DNA of 64,000 nt, taken from the NCBI RefSeq assembly GCF_023277925.1, contig NZ_CP063832.1, forward strand, positions 4,028,501-4,092,500, in the 5' to 3' direction. The position numbers and the translations under genes were made by a program. The DNA is from Pseudomonas entomophila. Lineage in GTDB: Bacteria; Pseudomonadota; Gammaproteobacteria; Pseudomonadales; Pseudomonadaceae. Shown in pieces: positions 36,908 to 45,233 of this stretch. Below the pieces are notes generated by a model. The model was not told the origin of the DNA, did not search any database, and saw nothing but the letters and a program-made list of their open reading frames with translations. Every line of letters begins with the position of its first letter. The first letter of the stretch is position 1.

Positions 36908-37159
36908 GTGAAACACGCCAAGCCCCTCGCCCTGCTGACCCTCGCCCTGGCCATCACCGGCTGCGCCGGCAACACCGCCACCAACCAGCCCGCCCCGCTC
37001 GACTGGAACATGCCCGGCATGCAGCTCGGCGGCGACCGCGGCCTGCCGCTGCACAACGTTGACGGCAGCTGCCGCAAGCGCGGTTGCGACAACAACAAGC
37101 TGTTTTTCAACCCAGGCAAACCTGAGCCAAGCGTCAACACCATCCACCGCGGCTGGTAG
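36908..37159 (+). CDS. small lipoprotein, hypothetical
   Basis: 83 residues starting at a GTG (36908); the lipobox is LAITGC (Cys19). Mature segment is short, with a Cys pair (GSCRKRGCDNN). Follows the Cys-rich lipoprotein gene by 22 bases. Function unknown; the ribosome site is weak. Confidence 0.62.
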   Translation: MKHAKPLALLTLALAITGCAGNTATNQPAPLDWNMPGMQLGGDRGLPLHNVDGSCRKRGCDNNKLFFNPGKPEPSVNTIHRGW

Positions 37160-37218
37160 TAAAATTCTCCTTTCGCCTCGGTGACTTAGGGGTTTTGACG
37201 ATGAATGCAACGAAGTGG

Positions 37219-37246
37219 TTTACAGCCGCGAATCCATCGCTATAAT
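37219..37246 (+). promoter_or_regulatory. promoter of tRNA-Thr
   Basis: -35 TTTACA (37219-37224), 16-base spacer, perfect -10 TATAAT (37241-37246), followed by a GC-rich discriminator (GACGCCCC) 11 bases before the tRNA. The GC-rich discriminator is what stringent-controlled stable-RNA promoters have. Confidence 0.82.
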
Positions 37247-37257
37247 GACGCCCCTGT

Positions 37258-37362
<105 letters not shown>

Positions 37363-37401
37363 GTCTTTCTGGAGCTTGGAGATTGGCTTTTCAAAGTCTC
37401 T

Positions 37402-37680
37402 TCAACGTCCACATTGTGTCCACATCCTGCTGGTCACCCTTTTCCACCATGGATAACGCTTTCCAACGAGGTCGGCAGCTAGCTCCAGTACCTGCTCCAA
37501 AATCTCCGCAGCGTCATCGAAGTCCTCCGCTTTGTCACTCCCCTGATAGGGAATGCCTCCCTTCACCACATCCGCTCGTAAACTCTCCGCAAGCAAATGA
37601 AAGCGCACATTCGACACCGCTTCATGCTCTGTAAGTACACCTAAACGATTGAGATTCGCTTTGTAGATTTGGCAGGCCAC
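37402..37680 (-). CDS. possible phage-derived small protein
   Basis: An open frame of 92 residues whose first ~70 look coding (LGVLTEHEAVSNVRFHLL, then acidic FDDAAEILEQVLELAADLV), while the last ~20 residues run into the CCACA repeats and are probably read-through. It starts six bases from the divergent start of the baseplate pseudogene, at what may be a deletion junction. No family recognised; it may be a fragment. Confidence 0.35.
   Translation of the reverse strand: MACQIYKANLNRLGVLTEHEAVSNVRFHLLAESLRADVVKGGIPYQGSDKAEDFDDAAEILEQVLELAADLVGKRYPWWKRVTSRMWTQCGR
37405..37424. repeat. left pair of CCACA repeats, candidate integrase arm sites
   Basis: ACGTCCACA (37405-37413) and GTGTCCACA (37416-37424) start 11 bases apart, about 43 bases inside attL. 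The right end of the island has the same nine-base word twice, also 11 bases apart. Confidence 0.5.
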
Positions 37681-37685
37681 AGCCC

Positions 37686-38766
37686 ATGAACCTGCGCCAC
37701 ATCGACCTGCGCGGCGTACTTGAACACGTCAGCGAACAAACCGGCCTGCGCTTTCGCGTGCCCGACCAGCCCTACGCCTCAACCCGGGCGCCGTTCTTCT
37801 ACAGCCTGGCGGCGGGCTTCCAGGCCATGGAGAGCCTAGCCCAGGTGTTCGCCATCCCGGACTTCATCTGGCAGCAGCAGGGCAACGCCGGATGCGCCGG
37901 CGGCGCCCGGCCTGTGCGACGACTTCCGCCCGCGCTTCGGCGTTGATGTCCAGGTGCTGCTGCCTGACGGCGAACCGGATCCGGCGCTGCCGGTGTTCAC
38001 CAGCCTGCCACTGCCGGCGCCCATGGGCGGGCAGGAGGCCGGCATGTTTGGCTTCCCCAAGGAAGGCACGACCGTGGTCGTGTCGTTCGCCTACGGCCTG
38101 CCGCACAAGCCGTTTATCCAGCAGATCCTGCCGCACGGGCTGAGCCTGCCCCGGGTACCGAAAGACGACCAGGTCTGGCAGCACAGCGAGGCCTGCAAGC
38201 AGCGCGTCGACGCGGACGGCAACTGGCTGCGCCAGACGGACGGGAAGATCCAGGACAAGGCGATCGAGCGCGAAGTGGAGTCGCTGGCCAACCGCGAGCA
38301 GTTCCAGAGCCACACCAGGAACGTAGACGACCATTCCACCGAGACGGTGGGCGGGGTGAAGAAGGTCGAAGCCCTGGGCGCGCTCAAGTTGCTATCCGGC
38401 GGATCCGCGAGCCTGGCCGCTGTCGATGACCTGCACCAGGCCACCGGGCGCGACCTCAACCTGGTGGTGGGGCAGAAGCTCAACGCGACGATTGGCGGCG
38501 ATGTCCAGGAGCAGATCGAGGGCTTGCGGAAAAGCGTGGTAGGCGTCAGTCAGCGCCTGCAGGCGTCGAAGACGTGGCTGGGGTCGGACGGGGTGAACGT
38601 GCTGCAGGTGCTGTGTGACCTGCTCGACCTAGTCCAGGAGATGAACACCCAGCTAGCTGGGCATGTGCATGGACCGACGCCACCACCGACCAATGCGGCT
38701 GAGTTCATTCAAGGTAGCGCTTCAGCACTGCAGCTATTTACTAAACTTAAACAAATAACACTCTAA
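37686..38766 (+). pseudogene. fused phage baseplate remnant
   Basis: The first ~65 residues (MNLRHIDLRGVLEHVSEQTG, then FAIPDFIWQQ) look like the start of a phage tail/baseplate hub protein, but the frame then turns into unrelated sequence and stops at 37946. The adjacent +1 frame continues as the C-terminal ~290 residues of a phage spike or baseplate assembly protein (GVDVQVLLPDGEPDP, GMFGFPKEGTTVVVSFAYG, GGDVQEQIEG), open to 38766. A stop at 37837 in that frame shows it cannot extend further left. Two tail genes have therefore been joined out of frame by deletion near 37880-37905. The second part could still be translated from ATG 37954 (270 residues). Confidence 0.72.
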
Positions 38767-38797
38767 AGCAAAGGCCGCAAAAATAGCGGCCTTTGCT
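38767..38797. terminator. terminator between phage remnant and defence-like genes
   Basis: AGCAAAGGCCGC pairs perfectly with GCGGCCTTTGCT around a seven-base A-rich loop. It begins one base after the phage frame's stop codon and lies 22 bases beyond the convergent 38820 gene's stop, so it can serve both. Confidence 0.8.
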
Positions 38798-38819
38798 GTT
38801 AATCTAGGTCGCGAGACGA

Positions 38820-39317
38820 TCAGCCAGTAATAGATACAGTCACTTTAGCAGGGTCAACACCATAAGTGCCGGCCAGCCGACCTATTGCTTCCTTGATGGT
38901 TAACGAGTTTGCCAACGAGGGGGGCTCAAGATACAGGAAATAGTCATCATCCACACCTGATCTATTGTAGGAGAAGCAACTTTCAACATCCCAGTCAAAA
39001 AGCTCCCAGTGACCTACTTTTCTGACAAGCTTGGATAGCTCTCCAGAATTATTAATACCAGAAGAAATTTCACTTAATCTAAACGTATATTCCCACAGAC
39101 CTTCAACAAGAGAAACAGTTATATTCTTGACCTTACAAAGATAACCAGACTTCAGATCCCGCCCAAATCCGTTGAGCAGGCCAGTAAAATAAACATACTG
39201 GAAGTTTAAATCCTTGAGCTGCTCTTTGGAAGCATGAGAAAAAGAGAAATTATTAACAAGCTCATCAATGGATGTAGAGCTAACTACTGCTAAAAGAACT
39301 TTTTGCTTATCACTCAT
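38820..39317 (-). CDS. unknown protein, partner of DUF262/AlbA_2 gene
   Basis: 165 residues, soluble, no signal peptide or membrane helix. Rich in aromatic and acidic residues (FQYVYFTGLLNGFG, GHWELFDWDVESCFSY, DDDYFLYLEPPS). Ends in a C-terminal segment AIGRLAGTYGVDPAKVTVSI that resembles a small alpha/beta element. I recognise no family. AT-rich with codon use unlike the chromosome. It is the second gene of a two-gene minus-strand unit, 41 bases after the DUF262/AlbA_2 stop, and terminates at the hairpin shared with the phage remnant. A cofactor, immunity or sensor role for the large protein is conceivable. Confidence 0.7.
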   Translation of the reverse strand: MSDKQKVLLAVVSSTSIDELVNNFSFSHASKEQLKDLNFQYVYFTGLLNGFGRDLKSGYLCKVKNITVSLVEGLWEYTFRLSEISSGINNSGELSKLVRKVGHWELFDWDVESCFSYNRSGVDDDYFLYLEPPSLANSLTIKEAIGRLAGTYGVDPAKVTVSITG

Positions 39318-39358
39318 GCTTCACGCCCTTAACAAAAATTCCATATTCATCGCCACAT

Positions 39359-41137
39359 TTATTGACGGAAAATATCGTTAATAGCTATAAGCTTTTTCCC
39401 TGCGGCTTTTATTGTAGAAGATCCCTCCCTCACAAAGGATTCATCACCAACAAAAGAAACTTCTTTTTGCGCTGGAATTCTGATCCGAAGAACGGACAGC
39501 CCCTTGAACTCCACAAAATCTGTTTGCGATAAAACCTGAGACTTCAGCGGTTCACTCAAATCTGATTTTCTAAAATGCTCCAGCAACCGCTCAAGATACT
39601 GTTCATCATCAATCTGTAGCAGCGACATTTCGCGGCCTAAGCCAACAACGTATCGCAAACCAACTTTAACCGGCACGACAGAATCCAGTTCCTCAACACG
39701 GTCCGCGTGCGCTTTACGGTCGGCTACACCAATAAAAATGTAACCATCAGCGTCCGGCCCGACATTGGCAATACCGCAGGCTGTTTCTATCAGTTTCGAA
39801 GGTAGCGACTTATCAAACTCACGATCACCACTAAGCTTTAGCAACCCCTGCTTACATTCATAACGAGATGTTTCGATTCTAGACCGCCTCAAAGCATTTG
39901 CCATATCAAGAGCAAGCCCTGCGCCATGCCGTAGCATGGGCGGATCTTTCTTAACGAAATACCGTTGAATTAGACCAACTGTTTTATCAACATTCTTTAT
40001 TCGGTCGGCTGTAGTAGCGTAATTTGCATTACTTACCAAGTTCCGCTGAAGCCCAGTGATAGCATGCATTATTCCAGAATAATCTTCTGGTGTTTTCTCC
40101 TCACAGACAACCAAATGATGAAGAGCCATGAATATCGAATAAAAAGAATTTTTAATCGGATTCATTGAAGATGGATTAACTACAGATCTTAGTGTGTTAG
40201 GTGCTTCATTATAGCCCGCGATGATTTCATTCAGCACAGACATGGTAACTTTAACTTCTTCACTAAGTCGTTCGCCAGAATAAGTATGAAATGCTCGACG
40301 AACCTTCCCATATTCCGCCTCGCCCTCATCATAAATTTTGTCAAACAACTCTTTACTACGAGCAATCGGTTCCCCAAGAAGAATCGAGGCGCAAATATCC
40401 ACGATCATCTCTTCGTCTTCACTATCTCGAAGCTGTTGTGCTCTTAACACACCTTGACGACACCAAAATATTTCTTCAGTTTTTAATGCATACCCCATGC
40501 TAGATCTTAGCGAGTCAATACTTATTTCAGGCATGCCGGAAAGAGGTAAAATCTCTCTTGAAGCGTCCCCGCGGATCTCAGATGCCAATTCTCGCACTAG
40601 AAGCGAGAATTCATCGACCTGACCCGCCTGTCTTTTCTCTTGCGCACTCAACTGGCGCCCACCAGAATTAATTCGGCCAAAAACCTCTGTAACTTGGGCC
40701 TCACTTTCTATTGGGAAAATTGTTACCGCCAGTTGATAATCAAGGATATTTGCACATACACTGGGGTCTAGGAGTTCCACAGTATTACGGTCTACAGGCT
40801 TAAAAACCCCAGACTCAGATGCTTGCTTTGCCCTAGAAAACTCATTTACATCAAAGAACTTTCCATCTAAGTCAAAACCATTTTCAATGAACGAAAATAT
40901 TGCGTTCATTCTTTGCATGCCATCCATTATTTCATAATAGATATCACTACCACTGGAAGCATCCGCCAACATTATCAGCGGAATAGGATAATCAGAAACC
41001 AAACTATCAATGAGCTTCTGCTTTTCAGCCAAGGTCCACACCAGTTTCCTTTGATACTTACGATTTACAATAAGTCTATTCTCTCGGTATAAGCGATAGG
41101 CTTCGGTTACGCTCATACCACGTGGTGTAATGCTCAT
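39359..41137 (-). CDS. DUF262 - Schlafen AlbA_2 fusion protein, defence-like
   Basis: 592 residues. The N-terminal DUF262 (ParB/GmrS-like) domain shows VNRKYQRKLVWTLAEKQ (24-40) with the YQR..VW element, LIDSLVSDYPIPLIML, and DGMQRMNAI (72-80), the DGQQR-type motif that in GmrSD/BrxU-class enzymes binds and hydrolyses NTP. RINSGG follows near 155. A helical middle (about 180-400) leads to a Schlafen AlbA_2-like domain: YECKQG (E427, K429), ETACGIANVGPDADGYIFIGVAD (451-473 in parts) and a late FVREGSST (568-575), the nucleic-acid or nucleotide-binding layout of that family. Base composition is markedly AT-rich. Both domains are frequent in anti-phage and regulatory proteins; I know no characterised system with this fusion. 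Confidence 0.75.
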   Translation of the reverse strand: MSITPRGMSVTEAYRLYRENRLIVNRKYQRKLVWTLAEKQKLIDSLVSDYPIPLIMLADASSGSDIYYEIMDGMQRMNAIFSFIENGFDLDGKFFDVNEFSRAKQASESGVFKPVDRNTVELLDPSVCANILDYQLAVTIFPIESEAQVTEVFGRINSGGRQLSAQEKRQAGQVDEFSLLVRELASEIRGDASREILPLSGMPEISIDSLRSSMGYALKTEEIFWCRQGVLRAQQLRDSEDEEMIVDICASILLGEPIARSKELFDKIYDEGEAEYGKVRRAFHTYSGERLSEEVKVTMSVLNEIIAGYNEAPNTLRSVVNPSSMNPIKNSFYSIFMALHHLVVCEEKTPEDYSGIMHAITGLQRNLVSNANYATTADRIKNVDKTVGLIQRYFVKKDPPMLRHGAGLALDMANALRRSRIETSRYECKQGLLKLSGDREFDKSLPSKLIETACGIANVGPDADGYIFIGVADRKAHADRVEELDSVVPVKVGLRYVVGLGREMSLLQIDDEQYLERLLEHFRKSDLSEPLKSQVLSQTDFVEFKGLSVLRIRIPAQKEVSFVGDESFVREGSSTIKAAGKKLIAINDIFRQ

Positions 41138-41521
41138 AAATTCCCTATCTAGTGGTTCCCGTTTTCATGACACCATAATGGCATTACTGGTCAAATCTCA
41201 AGGGATTCATAAAAAGAGAGCAACCAAAAAAATGTCCGAAAAATCACTTATCCCCCTCCCGCCGACGCGCTTCGCCTCGGGAAAAAATGCAAAGGGGCTG
41301 GGCTTTGCTACGACCGGCCACGGCAGGCGCGGCGCGGGCCACGAGGGACCGAGGGGCATTGCACACTGTGCAAAGGATTGAAGGGTTGTGCAGGGTTGAG
41401 CCACCGAGAGTGTCCACAAAGTGTCCACAGCGCTCTCGGATACCTGACCCAAATATCCGTGAATAACCAACAAAATCAGCTGATAGCCGGCTTTTATCAA
41501 TGGATGCTGGGTGATAGGGTG
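41138..41521. other. gap upstream of the DUF262 gene, island right end
   Basis: A 384-base non-coding end of the island, holding the leader of the DUF262/AlbA_2 gene, a GC-rich patch near 41260-41370 and the right pair of CCACA repeats. The open frames crossing it show no coding bias, and no integrase remnant is recognised. Confidence 0.55.
41410..41429. repeat. right pair of CCACA repeats, candidate integrase arm sites
   Basis: GTGTCCACA at 41410-41418 and again at 41421-41429, an 11-base period, about 93 bases inside attR. It mirrors the left pair in sequence, period and orientation. Confidence 0.5.
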
Positions 41522-41596
41522 GACTTGTAATCAGTAGGTCCCGGGTTCGATTCCTGGTGCCGCACCACCTTAGAAGCCCCGCAATGCGGGGCTTTC
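41522..41596. repeat. attR: second copy of tRNA-Thr 3' half
   Basis: 75 bases matching 37287-37362 except for one missing G in the acceptor stem. The 5' half of the tRNA is absent, so this is not a functional tRNA. The terminator hairpin is retained. Confidence 0.92.
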
Positions 41597-41608
41597 TTGT
41601 TTCCTGCC

Positions 41609-41830
41609 TCAAGCTTTCCCCTCCAGCAACGCCTTCTGCAACTTCCTCACCTCAACCCCACTCAGCTCCAGCGCCACATTCCCGCCCTCCTTGCCCATCC
41701 CGCTGATCAACACAATCCCGCCCTTGTTGAAGTTGCGTTCCTGAGGCAGCGGATACATGGCGATGATGTGATCGACACTGACCACGTAATGCCGATGATT
41801 GGTGATCTCGAAACTGACGAATCGGTTCAC
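41609..41830 (-). CDS. small hypothetical protein (GTG start)
   Basis: 73 residues from a GTG at 41830, preceded by AAGGAG eight bases upstream, which fits far better than any upstream ATG. Predicted to be a small beta-rich domain (NRFVSFEITNHRHYVVSVDH, then GGIVLISGMGKEGGNVALEL) with a basic end. High GC, so chromosomal, and located just outside the island. Function unknown. Confidence 0.65.
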   Translation of the reverse strand: MNRFVSFEITNHRHYVVSVDHIIAMYPLPQERNFNKGGIVLISGMGKEGGNVALELSGVEVRKLQKALLEGKA

Positions 41831-41954
41831 TCCGTGTGCTCCTTGCAGGGCTGACCCGCGCACCCAGGTTGCAACCAACGCCCTCCAGAGGCGCCCCACA
41901 AGCCATAGTAGCCTTCCGCCAGGCCTGCAACTGGCTGTCGGCCCTTTCCTATTA

Positions 41955-41996
41955 TTGTTTTCGCTCAATAAACCTTATGTTTAAAAGGGGTAATCC
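41955..41996 (+). promoter_or_regulatory. candidate Anr/FNR-dependent promoter of nirK
   Basis: TTGTTTTCGCTCAA (41955-41968) matches the TTGAT-N4-ATCAA FNR/Anr consensus at 8 of 10 positions. Taking the site centre as -41.5 puts the start site at about 42003, and TAATCC at 41991-41996 then falls exactly at -12 to -7. This is the geometry of a class II FNR-type activated promoter. Confidence 0.5.
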
Positions 41997-42034
41997 TGTG
42001 CCGGACGGCTTTCGTCGACTTAAGGAGAAGTCCC

Positions 42035-43177
42035 ATGAGTGAGCAAGAAGGAGTGGCCCTGACCCGGCGCGGGATTCTGGCGGGGGGTGTGTTACTCGGT
42101 GTCGGCGGTACTCTGCTGAGCACAGGCCTGGCCCAAGCGGCCGTGCCGCAGGCAAAAGCTTCGCCTGCCGACCTGGCGAAGCTGGAGCGGGTCAGCGTGG
42201 AACTGGTCGCACCGCCCCAGGTACATGCCCATGCCCAGCGCGCGCCAGGCAAACCTCGCATCGTCGAGTTCCGCCTGGTCATCGAGGAAAAAGAGCTGGC
42301 CATCGACAACAACGGCGCCTTCATCCATGCCATGACCTTCAACGGCTCGGTGCCCGGCCCGCTGCTGGTGGTACACGAAGGCGACTACGTGGAGCTCACC
42401 CTGGTCAACCCGGCCAGCAACAGCATGATGCACAACATCGACTTCCACGCCTCCACCGGCGCCCTGGGCGGCGGCGAGCTGACTCATGTGAAGCCCGGCG
42501 AACAGGTGAAACTGCGCTTCAAGGCCGACCGGGCCGGAGTGTTCGTGTACCACTGCGCGCCTGGCGGGGCGATGATCCCGTGGCATGTGGTGTGTGGCAT
42601 GAACGGCGCGATCATGGTGCTACCGCGCGATGGCCTGAAAGACCCCGAAGGCCGCCCGCTGCAGTACGACAAGGTCTGGTACATCGGCGAGCAGGACTAC
42701 TACATCCCCCGCGACAAGGACGGCAAGTACAAGCGCTACCCCACCCCCATCGCCAGCTTTGCCGACATGCAACCCCTGATGAAGGGGCTGGTGCCGACCC
42801 ATATCGTGTTCAACGGCAGCGTCGGCGCGCTGACCGGCAAGCAAGCCCTGACCGCCAAGGTGGGCGAGACAGTGCTGATCGTGCACTCGCAGGCCAACCG
42901 CGACACCCGCCCGCATCTGATCGGCGGCCACGGTGACTATGTCTGGGCCTCCGGTAAGTTCGCCAACCCACCGCAGCGCAACCTCGAAACCTGGTTCATC
43001 CCGGGCGGCGCGGCGGGCGCGGCGCTGTACACCTTCCGCCAGCCCGGCCTGTACACCTACCTCAACCACAACCTGATCGAGGCGGTGATGCTCGGCGCGG
43101 CCGCCCATGTGCAGGTCGAAGGGCAATGGAACGACGACCTGATGAGCCAGGTGGAGGCGCCTGGGCCGATCAAATAG
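42035..43177 (+). CDS. nirK: copper-containing nitrite reductase NirK
   Basis: 380 residues. A Tat-like signal (TRRGILAGG, then a hydrophobic stretch to about residue 36) exports the folded protein. Two cupredoxin domains follow. All copper ligands are visible: type 1 H133, C174, H184 and M189 (HNIDFH and [20 protein letters not shown]); type 2 H138, H173 and H345 (YLNHNLIEA); catalytic D136 and H299 ([10 protein letters not shown]). It reduces nitrite to nitric oxide in the periplasm. No nirV, nor, nos or nar genes are near, so it may serve nitrite detoxification or partial denitrification. Ribosome site AAGGAGAAGTCCC. Confidence 0.93.
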   Translation: MSEQEGVALTRRGILAGGVLLGVGGTLLSTGLAQAAVPQAKASPADLAKLERVSVELVAPPQVHAHAQRAPGKPRIVEFRLVIEEKELAIDNNGAFIHAMTFNGSVPGPLLVVHEGDYVELTLVNPASNSMMHNIDFHASTGALGGGELTHVKPGEQVKLRFKADRAGVFVYHCAPGGAMIPWHVVCGMNGAIMVLPRDGLKDPEGRPLQYDKVWYIGEQDYYIPRDKDGKYKRYPTPIASFADMQPLMKGLVPTHIVFNGSVGALTGKQALTAKVGETVLIVHSQANRDTRPHLIGGHGDYVWASGKFANPPQRNLETWFIPGGAAGAALYTFRQPGLYTYLNHNLIEAVMLGAAAHVQVEGQWNDDLMSQVEAPGPIK

Positions 43178-43255
43178 CGGCGTTGATCCCGATCAAGCCC
43201 CTTGGCCATGCGCGGCATAGCCTGAACACAGGCATCTACTTCATGGAGGGAGACC

Positions 43256-43465
43256 ATGGCCAAGAAATTTCCCGTGAACCCAAGCCACCCCGAACGGATC
43301 TGCTGGGGGTGCGATCTGTATTGCCCGGCCAAGGCGCTGGCCTGTGGCAACGGGGCGGAGCGAACCCTGCATCCGGCGGAGTTGTTCGGCGAGGACTGGC
43401 ACCTGCAAGCGGACCAGCTGGAGCAACCGTTGCCCGACGCATCAGCCATCCGACACCAAGGTTGA
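43256..43465 (+). CDS. DUF3079 family small Cys-rich protein
   Basis: 69 residues: KKFPVNPSHPERICWGCDLY followed by CPAKALACGNG, four cysteines in a CxxC...CxxxxxxC arrangement. This agrees with DUF3079, a family of unknown function; the Cys set could bind zinc or an iron-sulfur centre. Ribosome site GGAGGGAGACC. It is 78 bases after nirK and could share its transcript. Confidence 0.82.
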   Translation: MAKKFPVNPSHPERICWGCDLYCPAKALACGNGAERTLHPAELFGEDWHLQADQLEQPLPDASAIRHQG

Positions 43466-43523
43466 GCCCGGCAGCCGATAACGGCACCATGGCGGTCGCC
43501 TTATCACCCAGCAAGGACCGCTC

Positions 43524-44345
43524 ATGGATTTTTTCAAGAAGTTGCTTGGCCAATCGCGCCCTGAGGCCAACGAGGCCGATGCACAACCCCAGCCGCAGGT
43601 TGCCGAGCCCGAGCCGACGATCACGGCCGCCGAGGCCGCCAACCAGGCCGCGCGCGAGGCGGGCTGCGCCGTGCTCGATCGCCATTGGCAGACGGTCGGC
43701 AACGTCGAGCAGGATGTGCTGGATTACGCCATCAGCCCAAGCCTGATGGGCGGGCCACACTGGCCATCGACCCGCCAGGCCTACCGCGTCGTACGCCGAG
43801 AGCGCAGCATCCTGCTGGCCAGCGATGGCCTGTCTGACCCCTTCGACGATGTCGAAGGCGCGGGCAATGGCTTCGAGCTGGAGCTTTTCGTCGAGTCAGC
43901 CGACTTCCCCGAAGCGGAGTACGGAAAGGCTGGCGACGTCAGCCCATTCATGGGCAGTTGGGCGTTCGATGTGGTGCGTACCGTAGCCGATACCGTGGCC
44001 GACGCGGGCGGCATCAATCACCGTCTGGAGCGCTTCGGCGTGCTGTCGTTCGAGCTGCCTGGCGTGAGCCAGTCGCCGTGCATGAGGGGGCAATTGCCCG
44101 CGCACTTCGTGACCGAGGATGACTGCCTTGGTGTGCTGGTAGGCGGGCCAGCGCCTGATTTCAGCACACACCTGGCAGACATGCCGCTGTCGCCGGTGAC
44201 ACTGGTGCCGGTGGTACTGATCACCGCCGCCGAGCTCGACTATGTGCGTAACGGCGGCGGCCAGGCGCGGATGGATCTGGTGGAGCGCTTGCAGGCCGCG
44301 GGGCATGGGCATGTGAGCAATTTGCAGCGGGAAAGCGTGATCTGA
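43524..44345 (+). CDS. hypothetical protein, suppressor-of-fused-like (tentative)
   Basis: 273 residues, cytosolic. A Pro/Glu-rich linker (about 10-40) follows a short basic N-terminus; the rest is an acidic alpha/beta domain. ASDGLSDPF with GFELELFVE, and LVPVVLITAAELDYVRNGGG near the C-terminus, fall where bacterial suppressor-of-fused-type domains have similar elements, but the match is weak. No catalytic motif. It lies between DUF3079 and the HicAB pair. Confidence 0.6.
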   Translation: MDFFKKLLGQSRPEANEADAQPQPQVAEPEPTITAAEAANQAAREAGCAVLDRHWQTVGNVEQDVLDYAISPSLMGGPHWPSTRQAYRVVRRERSILLASDGLSDPFDDVEGAGNGFELELFVESADFPEAEYGKAGDVSPFMGSWAFDVVRTVADTVADAGGINHRLERFGVLSFELPGVSQSPCMRGQLPAHFVTEDDCLGVLVGGPAPDFSTHLADMPLSPVTLVPVVLITAAELDYVRNGGGQARMDLVERLQAAGHGHVSNLQRESVI

Positions 44346-44366
44346 CGGTGTCAGGTGCCGCTGGGC

Positions 44367-44774
44367 TTACTTGCCTTGCAACACCTTGAGCGCTGCTTCG
44401 GCCAAGAAGCCTGAGCGGCTCTTGTGCTCGGGGTGATTCTGCACATAGCTGTCGATGCGGGTGAGCAGATAGGCCGGCAAGGTGATGTTGAGTTTTTCGG
44501 CCTTGCCCAGGTAACGGGTGATGTCGATGTCGATCAGCGCCCAGGTGCAGCCGGCGTAAGCCGGGTTGGCGGCATGCTCGCTGACCTTGCCGGCCTTGGG
44601 GATCTCCTGCTGGTCCTGGGCAAGCAGTTCGAGATGGCCTTCGATCGCCTCGCGGGCCATGGCGATGGCATCGTCGAGGTCGTCGCCGGCCGAGAAGCAC
44701 CCAGGGATGTCTGGCACTTCCACGCCCCAGGCGTGCTGATGATCGCCGGGAAGGATCGCGATGGGAAAAAGCAT
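44367..44774 (-). CDS. hicB: HicB antitoxin
   Basis: 135 residues from the ATG at 44774. The N-terminal partial RNase H-like HicB fold is seen in GVEVPDIPGCFSAGDDLDDAI, followed by a C-terminal ribbon-helix-helix DNA-binding part (KLNITLPAYLLTRIDSYVQN). It neutralises HicA and represses the operon. It starts 17 bases after the hicA stop, in the usual toxin-first order. Confidence 0.92.
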   Translation of the reverse strand: MLFPIAILPGDHQHAWGVEVPDIPGCFSAGDDLDDAIAMAREAIEGHLELLAQDQQEIPKAGKVSEHAANPAYAGCTWALIDIDITRYLGKAEKLNITLPAYLLTRIDSYVQNHPEHKSRSGFLAEAALKVLQGK

Positions 44775-44791
44775 GGCTGGGGTTCTCCTGG

Positions 44792-44968
44792 TCAGCTGGC
44801 GTAACCGATCCGCGCCTGGCGCAGGATGCTGGCCGCGGTGGCGGGCAGCAGGTCCTTCTTCGGGTGCGGGATGGTGACCAGTCCGGTCTTGTGGGGGTGC
44901 TTGAAGTGGTGGTGGCTGCCTTTCGAACGCACCAGGTACCAACCATCCGCCTCGATCACGGAAATCAT
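44792..44968 (-). CDS. hicA: HicA toxin, mRNA interferase (start uncertain)
   Basis: 58 residues if read from ATG 44968: a dsRNA-binding-like fold with DGWYLVRSKGSHHHFKHP, where the His of GSHH is the catalytic residue, then GLVTIPHPKKDL. Relatives begin MNSREM(I/L); here the codons NSRE lie just upstream in frame (44969-44980) behind an ATT at 44981-44983, with AAGGA seven bases before that ATT. The normal start codon thus appears changed to ATT, leaving either a rare ATT start or a protein five residues shorter. Cleaves mRNA when HicB is lost. Confidence 0.85.
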   Translation of the reverse strand: MISVIEADGWYLVRSKGSHHHFKHPHKTGLVTIPHPKKDLLPATAASILRQARIGYAS

Positions 44969-45233
44969 TTCGCGGCTATTAATAACCCAATCCTTGGGCG
45001 AGCCGAGCTGTGGTTAGTATAACCACCAAACAGGCTTTATCAACACCATACCCACCAAGGCGACGAGTGGGCGATCCGAAGGGAATTAGGGTGATTGCAG
45101 GCTGGGTGGCCTGAGAGAAGTGATGCGGGATCTTGCGATAATTTTCTCCAAGCCCGCTCCCACGCCCCAGTGATACCCGCTACTTGCTCCTGGCACGACA
45201 ACGCAGGTCGAACAGCCACGGTGCCCGCGATCT

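Noticed and set aside
41522..41596. Second tRNA-Thr gene
   Set aside because: Only the 3' half is present and one acceptor-stem base is missing.
41244..41612. Minus-strand frame at the island's right end as an integrase remnant
   Set aside because: It crosses the attR tRNA fragment and CCACA repeats, and shows no tyrosine-recombinase motif.
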